A stretch of 64,000 nt of DNA from Leptospira bandrabouensis (GCF_004770905.1 NZ_RQHT01000012.1:124001-188000), one strand, 5' to 3'; shown: positions 9,305-17,985, numbered from the stretch's first letter. Notes: generated by a model not told the origin, from the sequence alone. Translations and numbers: made by a program.

Positions 9305-9736
9305 TTATTCTAAATCTTTGGTAACAAGACGTTTTAAGTTGGGTTTTTGAATTTGGTATAAGAAAAAATACCTTCCCCCCACAGAAACGTTTTTATCTAC
9401 AATCTTTCCTTCTTTGGAAATCTCCCGAAGTTCTTTACGTCCCTTATCAGTCAGATTGGGGATGGTATAAGTTTTTAATAAGTTAAGAGATTTTTGTTCT
9501 GCAATGGTTTTTGCTTCTTCCATCCGTGCATTTTCTGATTCCAAAACACTAGAGACAGCAACTTGGAATAATGTATCAGAGATAAATCCTTCTTTGGCTT
9601 TCGTAAATTCTAAAACAGCTGCATTTTCTGTATCTTTAGATTGCGGGACATCTTCTTTGGTTTCTTTGGATTTACAATTCCAAATGAGAATTGTCATAGC
9701 GAAAGTAAGTATAATCTTTGTTAGTGTTTTGTTCAT
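9305..9736 (-). CDS. Lipoprotein, paralogue of the upstream gene
   Basis: 143 residues with a lipoprotein signal peptide (lipobox LIWNC). It shares the segment EGFISDTLFQVAV with the gene immediately upstream (EGFISREFFQIKV at the matching place), followed in both by a helical stretch with AxxIAEQKSL- or CKRRALIERE-type sequence, so the two look like tandem paralogues. Function unknown; location is predicted at the inner or outer membrane. The start codon directly abuts the stop codon of the upstream gene, so the pair is co-translated. Confidence 0.85.
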   Translation of the reverse strand: MNKTLTKIILTFAMTILIWNCKSKETKEDVPQSKDTENAAVLEFTKAKEGFISDTLFQVAVSSVLESENARMEEAKTIAEQKSLNLLKTYTIPNLTDKGRKELREISKEGKIVDKNVSVGGRYFFLYQIQKPNLKRLVTKDLE

Positions 9737-10426
9737 CTACAATTTCCTAGGTTCTGATATGGGAGTTTTTTCCACACGTTCCATTAATTTAGGTTGGATA
9801 TTGCGGAATAGGAAAGCACATTTTGTTCGGTCGGAATAATCTTCTTTGTAGAGTTGAAGGCCATCAAAAAACCATCCGAAGTTGTGTGAGTTTTCCACAG
9901 GATTATCTTTTTTCTCTTGGGGATTCCCCCTAACTTCGCCTAGGTTCTGACCAGCGGTTTGTGATTGTGATGGATTTGTAGTGGATTGCCCTTGGGTTGT
10001 TTGTGCATTTTGTAGTAAGATGGGAGTGGCTGCAGTTGTTGGACTGATTTGTGTACCCGTTGCGGTGGTAGCGTTTTGTGCTGCATTGGCAGCAATTCTT
10101 GTTTGCCGATCCTTTCCTTCTAGGGATGCGGTGTATTCTTCGAAACCTTCCCCGAATCTGTGTTTTTGCTTTTGGATTTGGAGTAGGTAAGGTAGGCTTA
10201 TTTTTTCTCTTTCAATCAAGGCTCTTCGTTTACAATCTTCTCTTCTCGCCAATCCAGAGAGTTCTTTGTAAGTAACGGGAATTTCGACTTTGATTTGGAA
10301 AAATTCGCGCGAGATAAACCCTTCCTCTTTTTCATTGAGTAAAGCTTGTTCCACAAAGTTGGGATCAGCAATGGTAAAGAGGCGGCAGGAACAAAAGAGA
10401 CTTAAAATTAGAAGTTTACGAACCAT
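9737..10426 (-). CDS. Lipoprotein with Thr/Gln-rich low-complexity middle
   Basis: About 229 residues from the ATG at 10426; the longer start at 10438 adds four residues that spoil the signal peptide. The N-terminus MVRKLLILSLFCSC is a lipoprotein-like signal. The N-terminal half matches the downstream lipoprotein around EGFIS..FFQIKV. The middle (about residues 105-160) is rich in Ala, Thr, Gln and Asn and is probably disordered. The C-terminus is basic. First gene of a two-gene operon, divergent from the M16 protease with only about 21 bases between starts. Confidence 0.85.
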   Translation of the reverse strand: MVRKLLILSLFCSCRLFTIADPNFVEQALLNEKEEGFISREFFQIKVEIPVTYKELSGLARREDCKRRALIEREKISLPYLLQIQKQKHRFGEGFEEYTASLEGKDRQTRIAANAAQNATTATGTQISPTTAATPILLQNAQTTQGQSTTNPSQSQTAGQNLGEVRGNPQEKKDNPVENSHNFGWFFDGLQLYKEDYSDRTKCAFLFRNIQPKLMERVEKTPISEPRKL

Positions 10427-10447
10427 TTCCAACTTCAAGACTAGTAG

Positions 10448-11998
10448 ATGATGTCGAAATTACGAATCTTTTTCCTTTGTTTCTTACTACAATTTTTGCC
10501 TCTTTTTTCCGAGGACCAATTTTTTGGAACTTCCGAATCCCAATTCCGAGAAAAAATAAAAACCATTCGTTTGGAGAATGGACTGACTGTTGTGATGATG
10601 AAACGAGGTACTTCGCCAATCGTGGCATTGTACATCAAATTTCTTGTGGGTGCTGTGGATGAAACACCAGAAGAAGCGGGTACGGCACATCTTTTAGAAC
10701 ATATGCTCTTCAAAGGAACCAAAACTGTGGGAACCACAGACTTTGAAAAAGAAGAAAAGTACCAAAAACAAATCGAAGTTTGGGGAACGGAACTCGATGA
10801 CATCAAACTCAAAATTCGAGATCTCACCACAAGAGGAGAATCCATTCCCTCTTCTTTGCAAAAGGAAGCAGATACTTTGAATCGTAGACTAAAGAATCTA
10901 ATCCAATTACAAGACAGCTTTATCGTAAAAAACGAAGACTCCTATATTTATGAACAAAATGGTGAGGTAGGATTCAACGCTTATACTTCACAAGATGTTA
11001 CCAATTACCAAATTCAACTTCCTAACAACCGAATCGAAGTTTGGGCAAAGATTGAATCGGATCGGCTAAAAAATCCTATTTTACGGGAATATTATACAGA
11101 AAGAGATGTAGTCATTGAAGAACGTCGGATGCGAACCGACGATAGTGGAGCTGGTGTCCTTAGAGAAAAATTTTTCTCGATTGCCTTCGAAAGCCATCCT
11201 TATAGGAAACCAGTGATTGGTTATTCTACGGGCCTTCCTTTTTTGAAAATTGAAGATACAAAAGCCTTCTTTCAAAAACATTATACTCCCGATCGGATGG
11301 TGATTTCTGTTGTGGGTAAGTTTGATTTTGAAGAAACAGAGGCCATCATTCGAAAGTATTTTTCGGATCTAAAACCAGGTAAACCAAGACCAACTTATAA
11401 AGTGGAAGAAAAATCCTTTCCTGGTGAAAAACGATTTAAGGTATACCATCCATCGGGAAGCCAAATGATGATGGGATTTTTAAAACCTCCCTATCCACAT
11501 AAAGACAATTCTTCATTTGATGTATTGTCCACTGTCCTTACTTCGGGAACTGGTTCTCGCTTATACAAACGACTCGTTTTAGAAGAAAAACTCGCCCTTA
11601 GCGTGGGAGCGGCCAATGGTTATCCTGGTGAAAGATACCAAAACTATTTTGTATTTTTTATCAAACCAAGAGAAGAGGCCAAACCAGAAGTGATTGAAAA
11701 TATCATATGGGAAGAGTTATCAAAAATTAAAGAAAACGGGATTCCGAAAGAGGAACTCGATAAAGTAAAAAATCATATGGTTTCAGACTTTATCAAAACC
11801 TTAGATGAGAATGCAAGTATAGCTGATCTATTGAGTTACTATCAATTGTTATATGGGGATTGGGCGGGGCTTTTCGGTCAATACACTTCGATTATGCAGA
11901 CTTCCTCCCGAGATATCCAAACACTTGTTCCTACTTATTTATCCAAAGACAGAGTTGTGATTGGCGTATTGGAAGATGTAAGGAAAAAATCAGAATGA
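10448..11998 (+). CDS. M16 family zinc protease (active subunit)
   Basis: 516 residues (ATG 10448 or 10451) with a signal peptide ending near LFSED. The inverted zinc motif HLLEHMLF (about residues 81-88), the NAYTSQDVTNY block and the later glutamate in EVWAKIESDRL are all intact, so this is a catalytically competent pitrilysin-type peptidase. A coiled-coil-like insert of about 65 residues separates the HxxEH helix from the NAYTSQD block. The C-terminal half is the usual inactive M16 domain. The gene overlaps its partner (11995) by ATGA, as expected for the two chains of a heterodimeric M16B protease. Location: periplasm. Confidence 0.95.
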   Translation: MMSKLRIFFLCFLLQFLPLFSEDQFFGTSESQFREKIKTIRLENGLTVVMMKRGTSPIVALYIKFLVGAVDETPEEAGTAHLLEHMLFKGTKTVGTTDFEKEEKYQKQIEVWGTELDDIKLKIRDLTTRGESIPSSLQKEADTLNRRLKNLIQLQDSFIVKNEDSYIYEQNGEVGFNAYTSQDVTNYQIQLPNNRIEVWAKIESDRLKNPILREYYTERDVVIEERRMRTDDSGAGVLREKFFSIAFESHPYRKPVIGYSTGLPFLKIEDTKAFFQKHYTPDRMVISVVGKFDFEETEAIIRKYFSDLKPGKPRPTYKVEEKSFPGEKRFKVYHPSGSQMMMGFLKPPYPHKDNSSFDVLSTVLTSGTGSRLYKRLVLEEKLALSVGAANGYPGERYQNYFVFFIKPREEAKPEVIENIIWEELSKIKENGIPKEELDKVKNHMVSDFIKTLDENASIADLLSYYQLLYGDWAGLFGQYTSIMQTSSRDIQTLVPTYLSKDRVVIGVLEDVRKKSE

Positions 11999-13398
11999 AA
12001 CGTATTTATTTAATTTTAGTTATTTTTAGTTTTTATAACCTATCAGCCAGGGAGATGGGAGAGTTTGTTGGCGATATAAAGTTCAAACCACTTAAGTTTG
12101 AAGTTCCTGAAATCAATTCCATAAAACATCCGTCAGGTGTAGAAGTATTTTCGTTAAAAAATTCTGAGTTCCCGATCGTATATGCAGATTTTTATGTATA
12201 TCATGGTAGAAAACACTTAGGCAAACGGCCCGTGGAGATCACTAAACTTCTGGAAGATACTTGGGAATTGTCGGGTTCGAAAACATATCCCAAAGAAAAG
12301 TTTTTAGAAACTTTAGAGTTTTACGGAGCCACCTTTTCTGTATCAATTGATTATGAAAAAACTATATTCAGTTTTTCTTATTTAACATCCACGGAGAAAG
12401 AAGTGCTTCCGATCATTCAGTCTTTTTTCGAAGCTCCCTATTTGGATGAGTCCTTAATGTTGACAACCAAGGGTAAACTCACCGAAGAAATCAAACGTAG
12501 AAATGACAATCCAACAGCCCTCGGTTCAAGAAAAGCAAAAGAAGCTTTGTTTCGGGGAACTTTAGCTGGCACTTCCATGCAAATCCCTTTCTTGGAAGCC
12601 GTAAAATTAAAGGATCTTACTGAGTTTCAAACTGAAATTTTAAAAGAACCCAAACGTAGATTTCTTGTGACTGGAGATTATGAGATCAAGTCTTATGAGA
12701 ATTTTTTTCCTAAGTTAGATGAGAAAACAAATGAACCCGAATCGGAACTAGTGACTCCTTCCTTACTCGCAGAAAATGTGAAAAAAGAAGGTAAAGACAT
12801 TCGTCTTGTAACAAAGGATGTAAACCAAACTTTTATTTCCATGATAGGGGTTCTTCCTGAACACAATCATCCTGATTTTTACGCCATCCAAGTTTTGAAT
12901 TATATCATTGGAGCTGGAGGATTTAACTCCTATTATATGAGAGAAATTCGAAACAATCGTGGGCTTGCATACTCTGCAGGAAGTAATACGGAGTTTCAAG
13001 AGAACTATGGAACCATCCAGTTTTTTGCTATGACAAAAACGGAATCGGCAAAAGAAGTTTTGTCACTAATGCGAGAGCTGATCCAACCAAAACTCATCGA
13101 CTCTTTAACTGAAGAGGAACTTGTGCGGGCAAAAAATGCCATCATCAACCAGTTTGTATTCCAGTTTGAAGATGATAAAAGGACACTTGCGAGCGAAGTT
13201 CGTAGGCGTGACCATAAAATGCCAGATGGATATTTACAAAACTTCAGAAGTGAAATTGATAAGTTGACTCTTTCTGATTTAAAACGAGTTGGTAAATTGT
13301 ATTTTCAATCTGATAAGTTGATTGTGACAGTTGTAGGACCAAATACTTTGGAATCATCCTGGAAAGGATCAGTGAAAGTATTGAATCCGGAAGATTGA
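11995..13398 (+). CDS. M16 family protein lacking the zinc motif (partner subunit)
   Basis: 467 residues from the ATG that overlaps the stop of the preceding gene. Signal peptide MKRIYLILVIFSFYNLSA. The position of the HxxEH motif is occupied by LLEDTWELSG, so zinc is not bound. The substrate-binding C-terminal signature RNNRGLAYSAGS is conserved, as in non-catalytic partner chains of M16B heterodimers. Composition and order (active chain first, inactive second) support a functional pair acting in the periplasm on peptides or misfolded proteins. Confidence 0.93.
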   Translation: MKRIYLILVIFSFYNLSAREMGEFVGDIKFKPLKFEVPEINSIKHPSGVEVFSLKNSEFPIVYADFYVYHGRKHLGKRPVEITKLLEDTWELSGSKTYPKEKFLETLEFYGATFSVSIDYEKTIFSFSYLTSTEKEVLPIIQSFFEAPYLDESLMLTTKGKLTEEIKRRNDNPTALGSRKAKEALFRGTLAGTSMQIPFLEAVKLKDLTEFQTEILKEPKRRFLVTGDYEIKSYENFFPKLDEKTNEPESELVTPSLLAENVKKEGKDIRLVTKDVNQTFISMIGVLPEHNHPDFYAIQVLNYIIGAGGFNSYYMREIRNNRGLAYSAGSNTEFQENYGTIQFFAMTKTESAKEVLSLMRELIQPKLIDSLTEEELVRAKNAIINQFVFQFEDDKRTLASEVRRRDHKMPDGYLQNFRSEIDKLTLSDLKRVGKLYFQSDKLIVTVVGPNTLESSWKGSVKVLNPED

Positions 13399-14237
13399 TG
13401 TTAACTGCAAGTTTCGAATACAAAGGAACCAAGTTTGAGGGTTTGTCTGAAGGTGGAATTCGGACATCCATCATTTGTTCATCTCTTGACTTTATGTTTG
13501 ATTTTGGATTTATCAATCCAGATAAAATTCATATAGGAAAGATATTATTATCCCATGCCCATTTGGATCACTCCTGCGGAATCCCATACTATGTATCACA
13601 GAGAAGCCTTCGTAAATTGCCGGTTCCCAAAATTTATCTTCCAAAATCTTTGGAACCAAAGATGTCCCAAATTCTAAAATTATATTCTGAAATTGAAGAT
13701 TTTGATTATCAGTGCGAACTCATTGGATTGGATTTTGGAGACCGAGTGGATTTAAAACCGGGATATTTTTTTAAACCTTGGGAAAGTTTCCATAGAGTAC
13801 CTTCGCAAGGTTATACGGTGTATGAAACCAAACGTAAACTTAAGAAAGAATGGACTAGTCTTAGTTCCGATGAGATTCGAAATAAAAAAGATTTAGGTGA
13901 AGATCCAACAGAAGAAATTTCCGTTCCATTGGTTTCCTTTTCTGGGGATACAAAAATAGAATACGTATTAGAAAATGAAGATGTTCGCAAAAGTAAAATT
14001 CTTTTTATGGAATGTACTTACTATTGTGATAAACGAGATGTAAACCGAGCTCGGGAATGGGGCCATACTCATTTTGACGAAATTGTGGCCCATGCATCTG
14101 CATTTGAAAACGAAGCTATAGTACTTATCCATCCTTCTAAACGATATAGTTACCGCGAGTTAAATGACCTTCTTCGTAAAAAAGTTCCTCCCGTTTTAAA
14201 AGATAGAGTTTCCCTGTTTTTGCCTCCTAAATCATGA
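13398..14237 (+). CDS. RNase Z-like metallo-beta-lactamase fold hydrolase
   Basis: 279 residues from the ATG at 13398, overlapping the previous stop by one base. The HxHxDH metal site appears as SHAHLDHSCGIPYY (His53, His55, Asp57, His58), followed by FSGDTK and late metal ligands in ECTYYCDKRD and GHTHFDE. The arrangement resembles RNase Z/ElaC-like enzymes rather than lactonases, but the true substrate (tRNA 3' ends or another ester) cannot be told. It overlaps the following methyltransferase gene by ATGA, so both belong to the M16 operon. Confidence 0.87.
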   Translation: MLTASFEYKGTKFEGLSEGGIRTSIICSSLDFMFDFGFINPDKIHIGKILLSHAHLDHSCGIPYYVSQRSLRKLPVPKIYLPKSLEPKMSQILKLYSEIEDFDYQCELIGLDFGDRVDLKPGYFFKPWESFHRVPSQGYTVYETKRKLKKEWTSLSSDEIRNKKDLGEDPTEEISVPLVSFSGDTKIEYVLENEDVRKSKILFMECTYYCDKRDVNRAREWGHTHFDEIVAHASAFENEAIVLIHPSKRYSYRELNDLLRKKVPPVLKDRVSLFLPPKS

Positions 14238-14893
14238 AACCAAGACCGAGCATTTATATTCCAGAACTCGAATCTTATATTGATTCTAGTTTGGTTTACA
14301 AACCAAACCCTGTCTTTGCAGAAATGGAAACCTATGCCAAAGAAAAAAACATCCCCATTGTTTCTGCTGCAACTGGAGCCGTTTTATCTCATTTGGTTTC
14401 TCTCGTTCGGCCCAAAGAAATTTTAGAATTGGGAACAGGTCTTGGTTATTCCACTCTGTGGATGGCAGTGGGTTCTCCCGAAACTAGGTTCGTGACAGTG
14501 GATCGTCATAAAGAACAAGCGGATTTAATGGATGTATATGCTAAAAAAATGGGAATTCTTGAGCAAATTCATGTTAAACGGGTGACTGACTCCGTATTGG
14601 ATTATTTGGCGAAGGAATCTGAAGAATGGGTGAGTTCTGATTTATTTTTTGTAGATTGTGATAAAATTACCTATCCTGAAATCTTTTCGATTCTTTGGGA
14701 GAAGGCAAAACCAGGAGCTTATTTTTTATTTGATAATATGCTTTGGCATGGACGAGTCCTTGCACCAGATCCGAAAAAACCATCTGATTTAGCGGTAATG
14801 GCTCTTTGGCATGAGGTGAAATCCCAAGTTTCAGGTTATACTTTGTATCCTGTCGGTGATGGATTACTCTTTTTTCAAAAGGATAAAAAATAG
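14234..14893 (+). CDS. SAM-dependent O-methyltransferase (family 3)
   Basis: 219 residues. The SAM-binding loop LELGTGLGYSTLWMA (about residue 64), the acidic VTVDRH strand end and the later FFVDCDKITYPE and FLFDNMLWHGRV segments match family-3 O-methyltransferases (catechol/caffeoyl-CoA type, which also includes the tRNA enzyme TrmR). In this family a divalent metal is held by Asp residues in the DCDK and DN positions, which are present. Substrate unknown. Last gene of the tightly overlapping run that begins with the M16 pair. Confidence 0.9.
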   Translation: MKPRPSIYIPELESYIDSSLVYKPNPVFAEMETYAKEKNIPIVSAATGAVLSHLVSLVRPKEILELGTGLGYSTLWMAVGSPETRFVTVDRHKEQADLMDVYAKKMGILEQIHVKRVTDSVLDYLAKESEEWVSSDLFFVDCDKITYPEIFSILWEKAKPGAYFLFDNMLWHGRVLAPDPKKPSDLAVMALWHEVKSQVSGYTLYPVGDGLLFFQKDKK

Positions 14894-14924
14894 TAGTCAA
14901 ACCTCTTGAATTTTTGGTATTCTG

Positions 14925-14941
14925 CTCCTTGGTTTAAGGAG
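14925..14941 (+). promoter_or_regulatory. Small hairpin covering a Shine-Dalgarno sequence
   Basis: CTCCTT (14925-14930) and AAGGAG (14936-14941) form a six-pair stem with a five-base loop. The AAGGAG is the ribosome binding site of the GTG start at 14952 (ten-base spacing). The hairpin is short, so an effect on translation is only possible. Confidence 0.3.
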
Positions 14942-14951
14942 AGCAAGTTCC

Positions 14952-15704
14952 GTGTTAAAAAATAGTTTCATCATCCTTTTGTTTTGTTTCTTTTGTTTGT
15001 CTATCTCGGCACAGGAGTCGGGTTCCCAAGAAAAGGGGAAAGAGTCTTACGAAGAACTAGACAAACTCGATCAAGGTAACAACTTAGAACGTAAACAATA
15101 CAAAAATATTTCGGAAAATAACAAAGACCGAGTCATCAATGCAATCAAACTTCTAACTATTGTTACTGCTAATTTTGGGGATGAAGTTCCAGATTCTAAA
15201 ACTGCGTTCGAAAAAATCAAAAAAGACTACCAAGTGGTTTTGCGTTATTATTACCGCCGCGCTTATATTGCTTCTGGAAAAGCGATGGTAACTTTGGAAA
15301 AAGACATTTCATCTCTTCTTGAAAAATTTGTAAAAAATTACGATACGAAAACACAAAACCTACTGGCTGAGTGTGCAGACGTAATCACAAACCAAGAACA
15401 AACACAACTCGTAGAAAATTCACAGGAAGGATCTAAAGTCATTATTCCTTACCGTGAAATTGCAGAGGCCCAACAAAAACTTCGTATTGCCTATGGACAA
15501 ATGGGCCTGGCTACAGACATGTCACGCGAAGACAGGTTTTATGATTCGATCGTTCACTACCGAATTGCAAAAGATTACGGTATTAAAATTCTTTCTGACT
15601 TCAAAGAAGCGGATGCAGACAAAAAAGCCATTTCCGATAAATATGGAAAAGATTTAAGTGATAATCGAAATCAAATTTTTGGACAACAACCAAGCACTAA
15701 ATAA
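14952..15704 (+). CDS. Exported hypothetical protein
   Basis: 250 residues from a GTG start preceded by AAGGAG. Signal peptide with cleavage after SISA. The mature protein is charged and helix-rich (KDRVINAIKLL, LRYYYRRAYIASGKAM, IVHYRIAKDYGIKIL), suggesting a periplasmic all-alpha protein with TPR-like packing; no catalytic motif is visible. I do not recognise a named family. It has its own gap upstream (58 bases) and may be expressed separately from the preceding genes. Confidence 0.82.
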   Translation: MLKNSFIILLFCFFCLSISAQESGSQEKGKESYEELDKLDQGNNLERKQYKNISENNKDRVINAIKLLTIVTANFGDEVPDSKTAFEKIKKDYQVVLRYYYRRAYIASGKAMVTLEKDISSLLEKFVKNYDTKTQNLLAECADVITNQEQTQLVENSQEGSKVIIPYREIAEAQQKLRIAYGQMGLATDMSREDRFYDSIVHYRIAKDYGIKILSDFKEADADKKAISDKYGKDLSDNRNQIFGQQPSTK

Positions 15705-15721
15705 AGTATAAACTTTTTCTT

Positions 15722-15747
15722 TTCTCCGTTCGCTAGTGAACGGAGAA
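15722..15747 (+). promoter_or_regulatory. Perfect hairpin over the start region of the amidase gene
   Basis: TCTCCGTTC (15723-15731) and GAACGGAGA (15738-15746) pair perfectly around the loop GCTAGT; one more T-A pair extends to the A of the ATG at 15747. The GGAG Shine-Dalgarno (15742-15745) is inside the stem. No T-run follows, so it is not a typical terminator. It could hold amidase translation down, or act as a boundary structure stabilising the upstream transcript. Confidence 0.6.
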
Positions 15748-17093
15748 TGACCATCGTGGTCTTTTTATCTTCTCTACACTTACATAAATTTTTAATCATT
15801 CTTTGTTTTGTATTTATTTCCTCTTTGGAAGCAGTTCCCGTCTTTCGGATTGTGGTGGATCCTGGTCATGGAGGGATTGCCAAAGACCCCAAAGGACAAC
15901 ATGGAGACAAATACGATAGTGTCACCCAAACATACTTAGAAACATACAAACAAGGTACAGAACATGGGAACATTACCGAGAGAAAGGTAGTTCTTGATTT
16001 AGCAAAAGAAGTCCATAAAATTCTAAAACTCACAGAAACGGAAGCAGGTTGGAAAGAATTTGAAGGATATCTGAAATTGTTTTCTAAAAAGACGGATTTT
16101 CAAAGAGTGGTTTTGGAAAGTAAACTCACCCGTGAATCTTCCTTTGATGATGATCCGAGCTCTGAAGATCCGAATGCCGCTTACCGTTTGTATGACTTTC
16201 CTGATCCAAAAACAGGTGTGAGGCGAAAGGGAAGGCTTTCCAAAATCAATGAATTAAAACCCCATCTGGTTTTATCTTTACATTTGAATCCTGCAAGCAA
16301 AGGGCAAACAGGAGGAATGGGAGCAGTGCTCACTCCTGGTTATAAAACCTTTTCCAAATTAAAAAAAATCTCAGAGAAAAAAAGTTCAGCGAATAGTTTT
16401 ACGAATGGTCCTTGGTCGGAATGGCTCATCTTCCAATCCGGTTGGTCCAAATTAGAAAATGCCATTGCAGATACGTGGATCTACTTTCATGGGTATTGGT
16501 CTAAAAAAAACGGAAAAGATACAGACCTTTCCAAATTTGAAGGATACCGCCAAAATATGGTTAGTTGGCGTTATGCTGACGATCCCAATTGGGAAAAACA
16601 AATTGGTAAACCAGGGCCTTATGCCACAACCCATGAATCCTTTTCAGAGACTGGTAAATTTTGGGAAAGGGAAAAAGGAAAAAAAGAGGAATGGAGAAGG
16701 GAGGGGGGGAAAGAAGGTTTTGGTGGTGATAACCACTATGTTACCAAGGAACTAATGCGTTTTGTCCAATATGGTTTACCCGTTCAATTGAAAGAAAAAG
16801 ATTCTCCTTATCCAGAGCTTGGCCCCATCCAAAAACCTTATATTTCCACTTATAGTCTTCCCACTTATACCAATGCGCTGTGTGCCTTTATCGAAATTGG
16901 TTATGTAAATCGAAGCCGTGATATGAAGTATTTAACTGTAAACAAAAAAGAAACGGCTATTTCCCTTGCTGTTGGTATTTACTCGTTGTTTGTCGGTTTG
17001 GATGTTAAAAAAAACGCGAGTCTGCCTTATTTGCCAAAAGGTAAAAAGGTAAACTGGGAACGATACGAAACTTATTTTGATGATGTTTTATAA
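15747..17093 (+). CDS. N-acetylmuramoyl-L-alanine amidase (Amidase_3)
   Basis: 448 residues from ATG 15747. GTG 15756 is an alternative start with better spacing (ten bases) from the GGAG. Signal peptide ends near SSLEA. The Amidase_3 zinc site is complete: His41 in VDPGHGG, the glutamate in NITERKVVLDLA, and His179 in LSLHLNP; the catalytic glutamate is Glu383 in IEIGYVNRSRDMKYL. The enzyme would cleave the amide bond between MurNAc and the stem peptide in the periplasm. It is about twice the length of a bare Amidase_3 domain, because large inserts lie between the glutamate ligand and the second histidine (about residues 95-170) and after it (about 190-370). Confidence 0.9.
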   Translation: MTIVVFLSSLHLHKFLIILCFVFISSLEAVPVFRIVVDPGHGGIAKDPKGQHGDKYDSVTQTYLETYKQGTEHGNITERKVVLDLAKEVHKILKLTETEAGWKEFEGYLKLFSKKTDFQRVVLESKLTRESSFDDDPSSEDPNAAYRLYDFPDPKTGVRRKGRLSKINELKPHLVLSLHLNPASKGQTGGMGAVLTPGYKTFSKLKKISEKKSSANSFTNGPWSEWLIFQSGWSKLENAIADTWIYFHGYWSKKNGKDTDLSKFEGYRQNMVSWRYADDPNWEKQIGKPGPYATTHESFSETGKFWEREKGKKEEWRREGGKEGFGGDNHYVTKELMRFVQYGLPVQLKEKDSPYPELGPIQKPYISTYSLPTYTNALCAFIEIGYVNRSRDMKYLTVNKKETAISLAVGIYSLFVGLDVKKNASLPYLPKGKKVNWERYETYFDDVL

Positions 17094-17112
17094 TTAATTT
17101 ATTAAAAAGTCT

Positions 17113-17886
17113 ATGAAACCAAAAAAAGAATCTTCCAAAGTTTTAAACCATCCACTCTTTCGAGAATTGATTCTAATGTATCAAAATTCCCTGCAAAGAA
17201 GATATTCGCCGGAAAATTTAAAACTTTATCCTGAGTTTAGTTCAATCCCTCGTTCAAAAATAGACCAATTATTGCACTTTTTTTTAGAATACCTTTATCC
17301 AGAGTATTCCAAACGAAAGGAATTAGATTCCGCCTTTGATGCGTTATCTGGCTTTGTGAATCATCCCACTAAAATTTGGGGAATCCTTGGCAACTTGGCT
17401 ATGTCGATTTTTCGATTTGGAAAACATTTTCCTATGGCACTCAAAGCGGGACTTGCTGCCTTACATTCCTATGTGACAGCCCATCAGTTTGAAGAAGAGC
17501 TTGTGACAGAACTGGATCGGCATGAAAATCAAATAGGATTACTAGGTTCTGAGTTTGCAATGGAGTTTCTCATCGCAAAGGTAGAAAAAGAAAAAGCAGA
17601 TGCCTTTCGAAAAGACATAGGTGCCCTTTTTAAAGTGTTTTCGGACGCAGAACTCATCCGAAAGATTATTCTAATTATGGAAGATATACTTCTAAAGATG
17701 GAATCAAAAGGAAGTCTGTATACAGAGGAAGATCGAAAAGGAATTTCTTTAGGAGTTTCTATTTTAAAAGAGGGACGGAAAATCTTTGATCAGATGAAGG
17801 AAGAAGAGATCCACCTTATCTTACAAGCCATAGACAGAATCGAAGAAGATTTTTATCTAAAGGCTTGCGAGAGGAGTTCGAACTAA
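17113..17886 (+). CDS. Hypothetical helical protein
   Basis: 257 residues, no signal peptide. Mostly alpha-helical and charged, with phrases such as HPLFRELILMYQNSLQRRYSPENL and DALSGFVNHPTKIWGILGNLAMSIFRFGKHFPMAL. No catalytic motif is apparent and I do not recognise the family. The gene starts 20 bases after the amidase and may be co-transcribed; it ends eight bases before the 3' end of the tRNA gene on the other strand. Confidence 0.8.
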   Translation: MKPKKESSKVLNHPLFRELILMYQNSLQRRYSPENLKLYPEFSSIPRSKIDQLLHFFLEYLYPEYSKRKELDSAFDALSGFVNHPTKIWGILGNLAMSIFRFGKHFPMALKAGLAALHSYVTAHQFEEELVTELDRHENQIGLLGSEFAMEFLIAKVEKEKADAFRKDIGALFKVFSDAELIRKIILIMEDILLKMESKGSLYTEEDRKGISLGVSILKEGRKIFDQMKEEEIHLILQAIDRIEEDFYLKACERSSN

Positions 17887-17894
17887 ATTACTGT

Positions 17895-17981
17895 TGGTAC
17901 CGATGGCCGGAATCGAACCGGCATGATGTTACCATCGGTGGATTTTGAATCCACTGCGTCTACCAATTCCACCACATCGGC
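17895..17981 (-). tRNA. tRNA-Leu (anticodon CAA)
   Basis: On the minus strand the molecule begins GCCGATG and ends CATCGGT-A-CCA, with CCA encoded. The anticodon stem GTGGA/TCCAC encloses the loop TTCAAAA, giving anticodon CAA (reads UUG). A long variable arm (CGATGGTAACATC) and the T-arm GCCGGTTCGATTCCGGC are typical of class II tRNA-Leu. The terminal acceptor pair is G1-U72, a wobble. Length 87 including CCA. Confidence 0.97.
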
Positions 17982-17985
17982 ATAA

